Shown: positions 6,570 through 15,646 of the stretch, piece after piece | How the letters are laid out: every line of letters starts with the position of its first letter | How positions within the stretch are numbered: the first letter of the stretch is position 1 | Assembly: GCA_902492455.1 (NCBI GenBank) | Contig: CABULH010000014.1 | Span: forward strand, 1-64,000 | Source: an uncultured Oscillospiraceae bacterium | GTDB lineage: Bacteria > Bacillota > Clostridia > Oscillospirales > Acutalibacteraceae | Direction of reading: 5' to 3' | Length of the DNA stretch: 64,000 nt | Notes under the pieces: model-generated | The model's input: only the letters and a program-made list of their open reading frames with translations | Database searches by the model: none | What the model was told of the DNA's origin: nothing | Program-made: the position numbers and the translations under genes

Positions 6570-9500
6570 ATGGGCGTATTTGAACGAGGGCTGGCTTCAC
6601 TGCCGGCATATAAGGCGCTGTGCGGTGATATCCGGGCCGGCCGGCTGCCGGCGGAACTGACCGGGTTGGGACATATCCATAAGGTGATATTGCTGCACGC
6701 GCTGAGCGTCACTTTGGGACGCCGGGCGCTGCTGCTGACGGCGGACGAGGCGGAAGCCACCCGGGTTTGCGAGGATCTGGAGGCTTTGGGTCAGCGCCCG
6801 CTGTTTCTGCCTGCCCGGGATTTGTCCCTGCGGCGGGTGGAATCCACCTCTCGGGAATACGAACAAATGCGTCTGGGAACCCTGGCACGGATGGCCGCAG
6901 GGGATTTCGATTGTGTGGTGGCCTGCGTAGACGCCGCTGTGCAGTACACACTGCCGCCGCAGATTTTGCTGAGCCGGACGCTGCGGCTGACGGCGGGGGC
7001 GCCGCTGCCGGTAAAGGATCTGGCTGCCGCCCTGACCGCGGCAGGGTATGAGCGCTGCGAACAAATCGAGGGCGCGGGACAGTTCGCCGTGCGGGGCGGT
7101 ATCGTGGACGTATATCCCGCCGATTGCCCTGCCCCTGTGCGGCTGGAACTATGGGGAGACACGGTGGATACCCTGTCCTATTTCGACCTGCTGACCCAGC
7201 GGCGGACCGATCCTCTCAAGGAAATCGCCATTCCCCCGGCGGCGGAGATCATGTATGACGACGGCCCGGCTTTGGCGGAAAAAATTGCAGCATTAGCCGC
7301 CGGCCTGCGGGGTAAGGGGGCGGCGGCTCAGCGGGAAAATCTGCTGGCGGATACGGACCGGCTTCGGGGCGGAAGTCTGCCGGCCTCTCTGGATAAATAC
7401 ATTCCTCTGATTTACGAGAAGCCCGCGACCCTTTTCGATTATGCGGGGGAAGCATTGGTGTTTGTGTCGGAGCTGGGGAAGGTGAGGGAACGGCTGCGAA
7501 CCGCCCACTGGCAGCTCCATGAAGATATTGAGACGCTACTGGAAGAAGGGCAGCTCTGCCGCGGACTCACCGATTACGCCCTGGAATGGGACGGGGTGGC
7601 GCTGGCGCTGGAACGGGGAGGCTGTATCCTGTTGGAAGCCTTTGCTCGTTCGGGTCAGGATTTAGCCATCCGTTCGCTGTATAACCTCAATGCCCGGCAG
7701 CTGCCGGTATGGTCTGGCGGCATGGAGGTGCTGGCCGATGACCTGCGGGATATTCTCCACCGGGGACAGGCCGCTATCGTGCTGGCCGGCTCGGAGGAAA
7801 AGGCTGCGCAGACCTTGGCGGAGGACCTGGTAAAGCAGGAACTGCCCGCCCTGTATGCGCCTGCTCCTGAAGCGCCGGTGAAGGGCCGGATCCTGGTGAT
7901 GAGGGGAGGCCTGTCCGCGGGCTTTGATTTTCCGGACGCTGGCTTTTCGGTGATTACCCATGGCCGGGTATCCTCCGTCCGCCGCAAAACCCGCCGCGCC
8001 AAACGCGATAAAGGGGCGGAGATTCACAGTCTCTCCGAGCTGACCATCGGAGACTATGTGGTTCACGCCGCCCATGGTATCGGTTTGTACCAGGGTATCC
8101 ACCAGCTGGAAATCCAGGGAGTGGTGAAGGATTATATCAAGCTGCAGTATGATAAGGGGGATACCCTCTACGTTCCCGTCACCCAGCTGGATTTGGTTTC
8201 CAAGTACATTGGCACCAAGGATGAGGTGAAGGTCAAGCTTCACCGGCTGGGCGGGCAGGAATGGCAGAAGACCAAGTCCCGGGTACGGGCGGCGGTGAAG
8301 GATATCGCCAAGGAACTGATCGCCCTCTACGCCAAGCGGATGGGTACTCCGGGCTTCGCCTTTGAACCGGACGGAGAGTGGCAGTACGATTTTGAACGCC
8401 GGTTCGAATATGAAGAGACAGAAGATCAGCTGCGCTGCATCGAAGAAATCAAGGGGGACATGGAGCGTTCCATCCCCATGGACCGGCTGCTGTGCGGAGA
8501 CGTAGGCTTCGGCAAAACGGAGGTGGCCCTGCGGGCGGCGTTTAAATGTGTCTCTCAGAGCAAGCAGTGCGTGCTGCTGGTCCCCACCACCATCCTGGCC
8601 TTTCAGCATTACAATACCATCATCCGGCGGTTTGAGGGGTTTCCCGTCCAGGTGGAAATGCTCTCCCGGTTCCGTACGCTTAAGCAGCAGGAGGAAATCC
8701 TCCGCCGTACCGCCCGTGGAGAGGTGGATATCCTGGTGGGCACCCATCGGATGCTGTCCAAGGATGTGAAATTTCACAATTTGGGCCTTTTCATCGTGGA
8801 TGAGGAGCAGCGGTTCGGTGTGGCCCAGAAAGAGCGGATCAAGGAATTGGCGCCCAATATCGATGTCCTCACCCTGTCCGCTACCCCTATCCCACGGACG
8901 CTGAATATGGCCATGAGCGGAATTCGGGACATGTCGGTGATCGAAGAAGCGCCCCAGGACCGGCGGCCGGTGCAGACCTATGTGCTGGAGCATGACAATG
9001 GTATTATCACCGACGCCATCCGTCGGGAGCTGCGCCGGGGGGGCCAGGTGTATTATCTCCACAATCGCGTGGAGAGCATCGAGCGCTGCGCCGCGGGCAT
9101 TCAAATGCGTATTCCGGAAGCACGGGTGGGCTTTGCTCACGGCAAAATGACCGAAGAACAGCTGTCGGATATCTGGCGGCAGGTGCTGGAGCATGAACTG
9201 GATATTCTGGTGTGCACCACCATTATCGAAACCGGAGTGGATATTCCCAACGTCAACACCCTCATCATCGAAAATGCGGACCGGTACGGCCTGTCGCAGC
9301 TGCATCAGCTGCGGGGACGGGTGGGCCGTTCCTCCCGCCGGGCGTTCGCTTATCTCACCTTTGTCCGGGGAAAGGTACTCACCGACGTGGCCTCGAAGCG
9401 GCTGGAGGCTATCCGGGAATTCACTGAATTCGGCGCGGGGTTCAAAATCGCCATGCGGGATATGGAAATTCGGGGCGCAGGCAACCTTCTGGGAGCTCAG

Positions 9501-10052
9501 CAGCACGGACATATGGAAGCGGTGGGCTATGAGATGTACCTGCGGCTGCTGTCCGAAGCCGTGGGGGAGGAAAAGGGAGAGTCCGCCGGAGAGCGGGAAG
9601 CGGAATGCCTTATCGATCTGCAGGTGTCCGCCCATATTCCCGACAGCTATATTGCCTCCAACGCCCAGCGGCTGGATGTCTACCGGCGGATCGCCGAGAT
9701 CCGCACCCACGAGGATTCTCTGGATGTGTACGACGAGCTGATCGACCGGTTTGGAGAACCGCCGGAGGCGGTGCAGGGGCTTATCGATGTGGCGCTGCTG
9801 CGCAACATGGCGGCGGCCTTGGGAATCTACGAGGTCAAGCAGCAGCAGGATACCCTGCTGCTCTATCAACGGAAACTGGACTTGAACGTGGGAGCCAAGA
9901 TGTCCGCTGCGCTTAAGGGACGGGTGATGATCAGCGCCGGCTCCAAGCCCTATTTTGCGGTGAAGATGAAAAAGAATCTCACCCCTCTGGATACCCTGCG
10001 GGAGGCGCTGGAAGCCGCTCTGCCGCAGGAAGATCACTCTGGAAACAAATAA
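6570..10052 (+). CDS. mfd: Transcription-repair coupling factor Mfd
   Basis: Mfd is the DNA translocase that removes RNA polymerase stalled at lesions and recruits UvrA. The 1160 residues match the family's full length. They show an N-terminal UvrB-like region with GGIVDVYP (about 1-330), a CarD-like RNA polymerase interaction domain from about 480 (IGDYVVHAAHGIGLYQG), the helicase core with Walker A GDVGFGKTEVALRAA near 640, the DEEQRFG box near 742, LSATPIPRTLNMAMSG, the QLRGRVGRS motif, and the C-terminal TRCF domain. The ribosome site (AGAGGA) is weak. It probably shares a transcript with pth and is followed by a terminator. Confidence 0.97.
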   Translation: MGVFERGLASLPAYKALCGDIRAGRLPAELTGLGHIHKVILLHALSVTLGRRALLLTADEAEATRVCEDLEALGQRPLFLPARDLSLRRVESTSREYEQMRLGTLARMAAGDFDCVVACVDAAVQYTLPPQILLSRTLRLTAGAPLPVKDLAAALTAAGYERCEQIEGAGQFAVRGGIVDVYPADCPAPVRLELWGDTVDTLSYFDLLTQRRTDPLKEIAIPPAAEIMYDDGPALAEKIAALAAGLRGKGAAAQRENLLADTDRLRGGSLPASLDKYIPLIYEKPATLFDYAGEALVFVSELGKVRERLRTAHWQLHEDIETLLEEGQLCRGLTDYALEWDGVALALERGGCILLEAFARSGQDLAIRSLYNLNARQLPVWSGGMEVLADDLRDILHRGQAAIVLAGSEEKAAQTLAEDLVKQELPALYAPAPEAPVKGRILVMRGGLSAGFDFPDAGFSVITHGRVSSVRRKTRRAKRDKGAEIHSLSELTIGDYVVHAAHGIGLYQGIHQLEIQGVVKDYIKLQYDKGDTLYVPVTQLDLVSKYIGTKDEVKVKLHRLGGQEWQKTKSRVRAAVKDIAKELIALYAKRMGTPGFAFEPDGEWQYDFERRFEYEETEDQLRCIEEIKGDMERSIPMDRLLCGDVGFGKTEVALRAAFKCVSQSKQCVLLVPTTILAFQHYNTIIRRFEGFPVQVEMLSRFRTLKQQEEILRRTARGEVDILVGTHRMLSKDVKFHNLGLFIVDEEQRFGVAQKERIKELAPNIDVLTLSATPIPRTLNMAMSGIRDMSVIEEAPQDRRPVQTYVLEHDNGIITDAIRRELRRGGQVYYLHNRVESIERCAAGIQMRIPEARVGFAHGKMTEEQLSDIWRQVLEHELDILVCTTIIETGVDIPNVNTLIIENADRYGLSQLHQLRGRVGRSSRRAFAYLTFVRGKVLTDVASKRLEAIREFTEFGAGFKIAMRDMEIRGAGNLLGAQQHGHMEAVGYEMYLRLLSEAVGEEKGESAGEREAECLIDLQVSAHIPDSYIASNAQRLDVYRRIAEIRTHEDSLDVYDELIDRFGEPPEAVQGLIDVALLRNMAAALGIYEVKQQQDTLLLYQRKLDLNVGAKMSAALKGRVMISAGSKPYFAVKMKKNLTPLDTLREALEAALPQEDHSGNK

Positions 10053-10093
10053 AATGGATCGGGTAAAGCAGCGTGTCTTTAGCCGGTGAGTCG

Positions 10094-10134
10094 AAAAAAG
10101 ATGCTGTGCCGTTATCGGCGCAGCATCTTTTTTA
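10094..10134. terminator. Bidirectional terminator between mfd and the ThyX-like gene
   Basis: An 11-bp stem with one G-T pair (10100-10110 with 10117-10127) is flanked by A6 and T6 between two convergent genes. Confidence 0.85.
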
Positions 10135-10156
10135 TCGGTTGGCAGCCAATATAGGT

Positions 10157-10798
10157 TCAGCCTTCAGCGGGAGTTCTATCCGGTTCAAAGGTAATCAGAT
10201 CCGCTGCATAAGGCAGGGAGGCGATCCAGTCGCAGAAAACATGCCATTCCGCCAGCTTGTGATTTTTCCTCGCCCGGTACATATTCAACAGATTTTCGTA
10301 GTTCATGGTGCAGGTCCGCAGCTGATTGTAGCTGGAAGGCAGCAGCTGAATCATATCGTTCCAATACTGCTTGTCCTTGGTTTCCACAAAACGGAGACGC
10401 AGTGTTTCCAGATGTTGAATCAGCCCATCCAGCACCGCCCGGGTTTCTGGGGACATGCGGTCGCAGCTGAACTGTTCCGCCGCAAAGGACTGGGAATGGA
10501 TTTTGTGCATGGTGCTGGTGGAATTGGCCACCGTCCCCACCTTATAGGTGTCGAACTCTTTCCACCAGTACAGGGGCGCGGCAATATCCACCGATACCAG
10601 GATCTGCCGCAGAAATTTGCGGTGGTCGCTTCCCGCCCGGCAGAGCCGTTTCGCCAATCCCAGATCGTTTTCGCCCAGCCGGTAATTCCCGTTTTCATCA
10701 TAAGCGCTGTCGCTGCGGGCCCAGCTGTTCAGGGGATTGCGCGCTCCGCGCAGAGCATTTTCCATGTTCATTACTGAGGTGCGGGTCAATTCGATCAT
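10157..10798 (-). CDS. ThyX-like protein with altered signature motif
   Basis: The 213-residue protein resembles flavin-dependent thymidylate synthase in overall pattern: GSDHRKFLRQILVSVDI, APLYWWKEFDTYKVGT, NSTSTMHKI and a late SSYNQLRTCTMNYENLLNM. In true ThyX the segment after the Trp-rich stretch is RHRxxSxNxxSxRY; here the arginines and most of the motif are replaced (TYKVGTVANSTST). It is therefore probably a paralogue that does not make dTMP in the normal way. The start at 10798 is chosen because AGGAAGG (10808-10814) is 9 bases upstream, whereas the first ATG at 10807 has no spacing. Function is unresolved. Confidence 0.7.
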   Translation of the reverse strand: MIELTRTSVMNMENALRGARNPLNSWARSDSAYDENGNYRLGENDLGLAKRLCRAGSDHRKFLRQILVSVDIAAPLYWWKEFDTYKVGTVANSTSTMHKIHSQSFAAEQFSCDRMSPETRAVLDGLIQHLETLRLRFVETKDKQYWNDMIQLLPSSYNQLRTCTMNYENLLNMYRARKNHKLAEWHVFCDWIASLPYAADLITFEPDRTPAEG

Positions 10799-10960
10799 GG
10801 CGGCCATCCTTCCTTTTGCTGCAAAACATACCGATATAAAAATATTTTTACATCCGATAGGGAATAAAAACGGACTTTAATGACTGCACCCAGTATATCA
10901 CAGATTGCTTTTTCGCGCAATCTTGATAAAATGCGGAAAACCTTGCCGCTTGATCGACCG

Positions 10961-10989
10961 GTATATTTTTACCTGCCGCCGCCATACTA
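10961..10989 (+). promoter_or_regulatory. Sigma-G-type forespore promoter before ypeB
   Basis: GTATA at 10961-10965 and CATACTA at 10983-10989 are 17 bases apart. This fits the Bacillus sigma-G pattern (gHATR, 17-18 bases, CATnHTA) and lies just upstream of a spore germination gene. Confidence 0.6.
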
Positions 10990-11042
10990 TGCAATAGACT
11001 ATACCATCGAAAAATACGGTGAGGAAAATGGGTGAAAATGGC

Positions 11043-12386
11043 ATGATAAAGATGAGCAGACGGGCTTTTGTGCGCCTTATCAGCTATACGGTGGCCCTGA
11101 TTGTGGCGCTGAGCGCCGCCGCCATCAGCGGCTATACGGTGGCAAACCGCAACCGGACGATGATTGAATATGGCTACCAGCGGGCCCTTGGCGAGCTGAC
11201 CGAATATTTGGGCAATATGGATATCGCTCTGGAAAAAGGGAAATACGCCACCTCGCCTAACCAGATGGAGGGGCTGGCGGCCAAGCTGCAACGGGAAGCA
11301 GGATATGCGAAAAACGCGCTGAGCCGGCTGCCGGTCAATGGGGAAGAACTTTCCGGTACCTATCGTTTTCTCTCTCAAGTGGGCAACTTCTGTACCACTC
11401 TTTCCAAACGGGTGGCGGAAGGCGGGCGCATCACAGAGGAGGAAACCGCCAGCCTGCAGCGGCTGGCCGATTATGCGGCTGATCTCACCAATCGCCTGGC
11501 TATGATGGAAAGCGCCCTGGCTGCCGGCCAGCTGCAGCTGGGAGAAGTGACCACTGTGGTGAACCGGCAGGGCGGGGATATGGATTTCCCCAGCCTGACC
11601 GACGGCTTCCTGGAAATGGAACAGGGCTTTGAGGATTATCCTACTCTGATTTACGATGGGCCATTCTCCGATCATATTCTGCAGCAGGAGCCTAAGCTGC
11701 TGGCTGGTGTGGATTATATCAATGAGGACAAGGCACAGCTGGCTGCCCGGGAATTTCTGGGCGGCAGCGCGGTAGAGCGGGCGGGAGAAAGCGCCGGCAC
11801 GCTGCCCTGCTATCAGTTCACCATGGAAAACCGCCGTGTGGCGATTTCCAAGCAGGGTGGTTATGTGGTGGAATACAGCGATTCCCGTGGAATTCAAGAA
11901 GCGGCGCTGAGTGTGGACCAGGCTTTGGTTAAAGGGGAAGAAGCGTTGGCGCAAAAGGGATGGGATAACTTTTCCATGCGCTATTATAATTTGAATAACG
12001 GTGTGCTCATCATCAACTACGCGTATTCAAAAGACGGCGTCACCTATTATCCGGATCTGATCAAAATCGGAATCGCCATGGATAACGGCCAGCTGGTTTC
12101 TCTGGACGCCAAGGGGTATATTATGAATCATACCGCCCGGGAGCTTCCCAAAGCCAAGGTTTCCATGGCGGATGCCAAGAAAAAGCTCAGTCCCCATCTG
12201 CAGCCCAAGGATGACGGTAAATTGGCCCTGATCCCTTCCGAGGGGCTGAAGGAGATTGCCTGCTATGAGTTTTCCTGCATCGGCGAGGATGAGGAACAAG
12301 TGCTGGTGTATGTGAATATTGAAACGGGTGAAGAAGAACAGATCCTAATCCTTCTGCAGGATGATACGGGGGTGCTGGCTATGTAG
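11043..12386 (+). CDS. ypeB: Germination protein YpeB
   Basis: YpeB is a spore inner-membrane protein needed to localise and stabilise the cortex-lytic enzyme SleB. The protein has a basic N-terminus, one transmembrane helix at about 12-33, a long helical region with EYGYQRALGELTEYL, and PepSY-like C-terminal repeats. Starts at 11019 (GTG), 11028 and 11043 are all in frame; 11043 is preferred because GGGTG lies 8 bases before it, but this is uncertain. SleB, usually the partner in the same operon, is not adjacent. A small lipoprotein gene follows. The upstream sigma-G-type promoter fits forespore expression. Confidence 0.9.
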   Translation: MIKMSRRAFVRLISYTVALIVALSAAAISGYTVANRNRTMIEYGYQRALGELTEYLGNMDIALEKGKYATSPNQMEGLAAKLQREAGYAKNALSRLPVNGEELSGTYRFLSQVGNFCTTLSKRVAEGGRITEEETASLQRLADYAADLTNRLAMMESALAAGQLQLGEVTTVVNRQGGDMDFPSLTDGFLEMEQGFEDYPTLIYDGPFSDHILQQEPKLLAGVDYINEDKAQLAAREFLGGSAVERAGESAGTLPCYQFTMENRRVAISKQGGYVVEYSDSRGIQEAALSVDQALVKGEEALAQKGWDNFSMRYYNLNNGVLIINYAYSKDGVTYYPDLIKIGIAMDNGQLVSLDAKGYIMNHTARELPKAKVSMADAKKKLSPHLQPKDDGKLALIPSEGLKEIACYEFSCIGEDEEQVLVYVNIETGEEEQILILLQDDTGVLAM

Positions 12387-12469
12387 CAACCCCCTGCCGG
12401 CACTCCCGCTTTTCCTAGAAATCGGAAAACGGTTTCACTGAATGGAATGATTAAAGGAGTGTATAGAGA

Positions 12470-12745
12470 ATGAAGAGCAAATGGATTCTGACCCTGACGG
12501 CGGCTGCCGTCGGCATGAGCATGATGCTGGCCGGCTGCGGCGGCAAGGACACGGCTTCGGACGGCAGTTCCACCCACTCGAACCCTTCCTCTCATGCCGG
12601 AACCTCTTCCGCGCCTTCGAAAACGGAAGGCATGGGAACCATGCCGGGAATCAGCGACAATTTGTCGAACCCTGAGGCCACCGGCGGACTGGGCGATATG
12701 ACCGGAAACATTACCGACAACAGCAACCAATCCGGGACCCGGTAA
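12470..12745 (+). CDS. Small Ser/Thr-rich lipoprotein
   Basis: The 91-residue protein has a lipoprotein signal peptide (KSKWILTLTAAAVGMSMMLAGC, cysteine at about residue 23) followed by a low-complexity Ser, Asn, Gly and Thr-rich tail with no recognised domain. An AAAGGAG ribosome site precedes the ATG. It lies 83 bases after ypeB on the same strand and may be cotranscribed, which would make it a spore-associated lipoprotein. Its function is unknown. Confidence 0.75.
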   Translation: MKSKWILTLTAAAVGMSMMLAGCGGKDTASDGSSTHSNPSSHAGTSSAPSKTEGMGTMPGISDNLSNPEATGGLGDMTGNITDNSNQSGTR

Positions 12746-12770
12746 TTTCCTGTGTGAAAATGAACACAAC

Positions 12771-12812
12771 AGCAGGGGGCACGTGAGAAATCACGTGCCC
12801 CCTGCTGCTTCC
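12771..12812. terminator. Hairpin after the small lipoprotein gene
   Basis: A perfect GC-rich stem (GCAGGGGGCACGTGA paired with TCACGTGCCCCCTGC, loop GAAA) lies between convergent genes. The T tract after it is short. Confidence 0.7.
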
Positions 12813-12865
12813 TTCATACCTGTTGAACAAACGCAAAATCTATCCGGGCAGCGAAGCAGCGTCTG

Positions 12866-13789
12866 TCAGTCAAACCGGGATTCAATACATTTATCACATT
12901 CTGCCGGAGAATAAACCCACCGGTCGATGTGACCGTCTGTACGGAAATACCGCAGGGGCGCCGGCGTACAGATCTCATCCTGTGTATCGATCAGAATCAG
13001 TTTCAGCTTCATCTTTTCCGGTAGAATACTTTTGATATACACGCCGGCCCGTTGCCCGGGACGGGCGCCCTCCCGTGGCTCCGCCAGTCCGGCCAGATTG
13101 GGTGTCAGTTCCACAAAAACACCGTATTCCTCCACCGAGCGCACCACCCCCGCCACGGTTTCTCCCTGGGAGAACAGGGCGGCGTTTTCTTCCCATGTTC
13201 CCAGCAGTTCCCGCTGAGAGAGACAAATACGGCCATTATCCATTGAGGATACAACGCCGAAAATGTCGTCGCCGGGCAGGAAACGGTCTGAGGGATGGGA
13301 GATTCGGCTGACGGAAATGCTGGCGATGGGCATCAGGGCGGGAAGGCCGCAGCCGATATCGCAGAAGGCGCCGAAGGTTTCCAGCCGGGTGATACGGGCG
13401 GGGATGATATCTCCCCGGCGCAGCCGGGAGATGTAAAGATCCCGGCAGCGTTCCTGGGCGTCCCTGCGGGACAGCACTGCCCGCCGCCGTCCGTCAGGCA
13501 GATGCTCAAATCCATTGACGGTGAAGCATACCGGCTTGCTGACCCGGGAGATCAGCGCGATATCCCGGGTGGTGCCCTCTGCTATGCCGATGGCGCCGTC
13601 AAAATAAGGAATAATGCCCTCCATACAGGGCATTTCCACATGCAGATTATGTTCCGCGTCGCATAAAACCGCCCGGGCCTCCAGCACGGTCCCCTCCATC
13701 GCCGCTTCCGCCAGCCCTGCCGCCGAGCGGATGATCGCCTGGTTGCGCGGTGTATCCAGCAATGCCCCCTCCGGTAAAAATTGGTTCAT
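12866..13789 (-). CDS. S1-domain RNA-binding protein
   Basis: The 307-residue protein contains at least two S1 (OB-fold) segments: RRGDIIPARITRLETFGAF with CDIGCGLPALMPI, and GETVAGVVRSVEEYGVFVEL. The N-terminal part (PEGALLDTPRN, then LEARAVLCDAEHNLHVEM) is typical of the S1-like proteins of Clostridia. It likely binds mRNA or ribosomes; it is shorter than ribosomal protein S1 of Proteobacteria (about 550 residues) and may act as a translation or RNA-decay factor. The start is set at 13789 because the AAAGGA site (13802-13807) abuts the alternative ATG at 13801 with no spacing. Confidence 0.85.
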   Translation of the reverse strand: MNQFLPEGALLDTPRNQAIIRSAAGLAEAAMEGTVLEARAVLCDAEHNLHVEMPCMEGIIPYFDGAIGIAEGTTRDIALISRVSKPVCFTVNGFEHLPDGRRRAVLSRRDAQERCRDLYISRLRRGDIIPARITRLETFGAFCDIGCGLPALMPIASISVSRISHPSDRFLPGDDIFGVVSSMDNGRICLSQRELLGTWEENAALFSQGETVAGVVRSVEEYGVFVELTPNLAGLAEPREGARPGQRAGVYIKSILPEKMKLKLILIDTQDEICTPAPLRYFRTDGHIDRWVYSPAECDKCIESRFD

Positions 13790-13801
13790 TTGAACAGCCA
13801 T

Positions 13802-14067
13802 TCCTTTCGCTGCGCCGTTGCCGGACGCAATATATTTTAGCCCCTCCGGACCTGCCATAGGATATATATGCGGCTATTCCCGGGGACATACTTCTTTTTT
13901 TGGCTCCGGCTGTCTGGAAGAAAGGGGACGTTTGCACAGATGGTCGAAAAACTTGTCTTTCCCGACGGAACTTGCCTCGTGCGATTGTAGAGCATCGACG
14001 GGTTTGATATAGTAATGATACGGATAAACCGTATCCAGCCTTCCCACAAAAGGCTTTCTTTTCCCAC
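13802..14067. other. Intergenic region upstream of the S1 gene
   Basis: No gene with a ribosome site is seen. A short hairpin (GATACGG with CCGTATC) lies near 14017-14036. No clear promoter hexamers were identified for the minus-strand S1 gene. Confidence 0.4.
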
Positions 14068-14109
14068 AACACAAGAACCCCTGCCTAATTAGGCAGGGGT
14101 TCTTGTGTT
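14068..14109. terminator. 42-bp perfect palindrome between minus-strand genes
   Basis: A 21-base arm (14068-14088) is followed at once by its exact reverse complement (14089-14109) with no spacer. As RNA it folds into a strong hairpin about 36 bases beyond the RsmF-type gene's stop codon, so it probably terminates that transcript, though it has no T tract. Confidence 0.65.
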
Positions 14110-14145
14110 CAGGTTTTGAAATGAAGGGACCCGGGATCCTAACGA

Positions 14146-15561
14146 TCACACTCCCAGCAGCCGCAGTCCTTTGGGATAGCGGTTTTTCAGCACGCCGCCG
14201 GAGACCTTGCCGAAGCCGGTGACGATTCCTTCTGCGGACACCGCTGTCCAGCCGTCCGGGTTTCCCGGTACGGAGAGCTCTTCCCCTCGCAAAAAGCGTT
14301 TCAACCGGTCGTCGGTCAGCGGCAGGTCCACCACACGACGGCAATCCGCAGAATGAGAGGCCATAAAAAGACCGTGGCAGGGCTCCAGCCGGTTTTTGCA
14401 GACATCCGCAGCCGGAATCCCGGCGGACAGCAGCCCTTGGATTCCCTGGGGAATACCGGCAGGCAGCAGACGCACCGTGCGGCCGTAGGTTCGAGCCTCG
14501 CCTTGCATCGGGGAAAGAAAGCAGTCATCATATAGACGGCGAAAATCTTCAGCGTAGGAATCATGCTTTTGCGAAAAGGAGAGATCGATGGGTTCGCTGC
14601 ACCCTTCACGCCGAAACAAGGCGAGGAAATGTCCCTCCCCGCCGTCGGCTGGAAAAATTCGGCGGCAGCGCTGCAGAGAAACCGTCGGGTCCGCCTGCTC
14701 TTCCAGCGGCAAAAAGCCTTTCACTGCACTCCAATCGCATCCAGGCCGCCCGAAGCCGCAGTCCGATAAATCCCCTAGCTGAAAGGAAGGGAACCGCCGC
14801 AGAAACCAGACGACGCTGCCCTCGTTTTCTTCCGGCGCAAAAGTGCAGGTGGAGAAGAGCAGCCTGCCGCCGGGACGGACCGCGGCCGCGGCCCCGGCCA
14901 GGATTTCCCGTTGTCTGGCAGCGCACAAACGGATGTTGTCTTCGCTCCAATGCGTCAGAGCAGCCGGTTCCTTGCGGAACATCCCCTCGCCGGAGCAGGG
15001 AGCGTCTACCAATACCGCGTCGAAAAAACCGGTCAGCCGGCGGCACAGAGGTTCGACGGCGGAGGAGGAGACCACGGCATTGCGTACGCCGCAGCGTTCC
15101 AGGTTCTGCTGCAGAACAGCGGCGCGGCAGCGGACGTATTCGTTGGACCAGAGCAGGCCGCGGCCATCCAGCGCGGCGGCGATCTGGGTGGATTTTCCGC
15201 CGGGTGCGGCGCAGAGATCCAGTACCCGTTCTCCCGGCCGGGGGGCCAGCACGGTCACGGCGGACATGGCGGAAGGCTCCTGCATATAATAGGCCCCTGC
15301 GTGATGAAGAGGATCAGCGCCGGCACGATGCTCCGTAGGCAGAAAAAAGCCGGCGGTGGAGAAGGGCAGCGGTTCCAGCGGCAGGGAAAACAGCTCCCGC
15401 AGCCGATGAATGCCGCATTTCAAGGTATTGACCCGCAGTCCTCGCCGGAGAGGAGCAGCGGAATAGGAGGCCAAAAAGGCATCCTCGGCCTCCTTTCCCA
15501 GCAGCCGGAGCATCCGTTTTCGAAAGCCCTCCGGAAGCAGCTGGTCGGACCATTCTTCCAT
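14146..15561 (-). CDS. rsmF: RsmF-type 16S rRNA (cytosine-C5) methyltransferase
   Basis: This 471-residue SAM-dependent RNA m5C methyltransferase of the NOL1/NOP2/Sun group has an N-terminal domain with LRVNTLK, the SAM-binding motif LDLCAAPGGKST at about 115-125, the catalytic pair DAPCSGEGMF (Cys189) and FSTCTF (Cys239), then a C-terminal RsmF-like extension of about 170 residues with a PUA-like end. Length and the C-terminal extension favour RsmF/YebU over RsmB. An AGGAGG site precedes the start. The exact target cytosine cannot be told from sequence. Confidence 0.9.
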   Translation of the reverse strand: MEEWSDQLLPEGFRKRMLRLLGKEAEDAFLASYSAAPLRRGLRVNTLKCGIHRLRELFSLPLEPLPFSTAGFFLPTEHRAGADPLHHAGAYYMQEPSAMSAVTVLAPRPGERVLDLCAAPGGKSTQIAAALDGRGLLWSNEYVRCRAAVLQQNLERCGVRNAVVSSSAVEPLCRRLTGFFDAVLVDAPCSGEGMFRKEPAALTHWSEDNIRLCAARQREILAGAAAAVRPGGRLLFSTCTFAPEENEGSVVWFLRRFPSFQLGDLSDCGFGRPGCDWSAVKGFLPLEEQADPTVSLQRCRRIFPADGGEGHFLALFRREGCSEPIDLSFSQKHDSYAEDFRRLYDDCFLSPMQGEARTYGRTVRLLPAGIPQGIQGLLSAGIPAADVCKNRLEPCHGLFMASHSADCRRVVDLPLTDDRLKRFLRGEELSVPGNPDGWTAVSAEGIVTGFGKVSGGVLKNRYPKGLRLLGV

Positions 15562-15589
15562 GGTAATCCTCCTTGGTTACAGCCGTTAT

Positions 15590-15637
15590 AAAAAGGGATG
15601 CGCAAAAATGCCCAGCTGCATTTTGCACACCCCTTTA
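15590..15637. terminator. Hairpin between rsmF-type and DUF1015 genes
   Basis: AAAAGGGATGCGCAAAAATGC pairs imperfectly with GCATTTTGCACACCCCTTT, giving a terminator for the minus-strand DUF1015 transcript. Confidence 0.65.
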
Positions 15638-15646
15638 AATCATGCT

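Noticed and set aside
7662..10037. 791-codon minus-strand open frame opposite mfd
   Set aside because: Antisense shadow of mfd with no ribosome site or domains.
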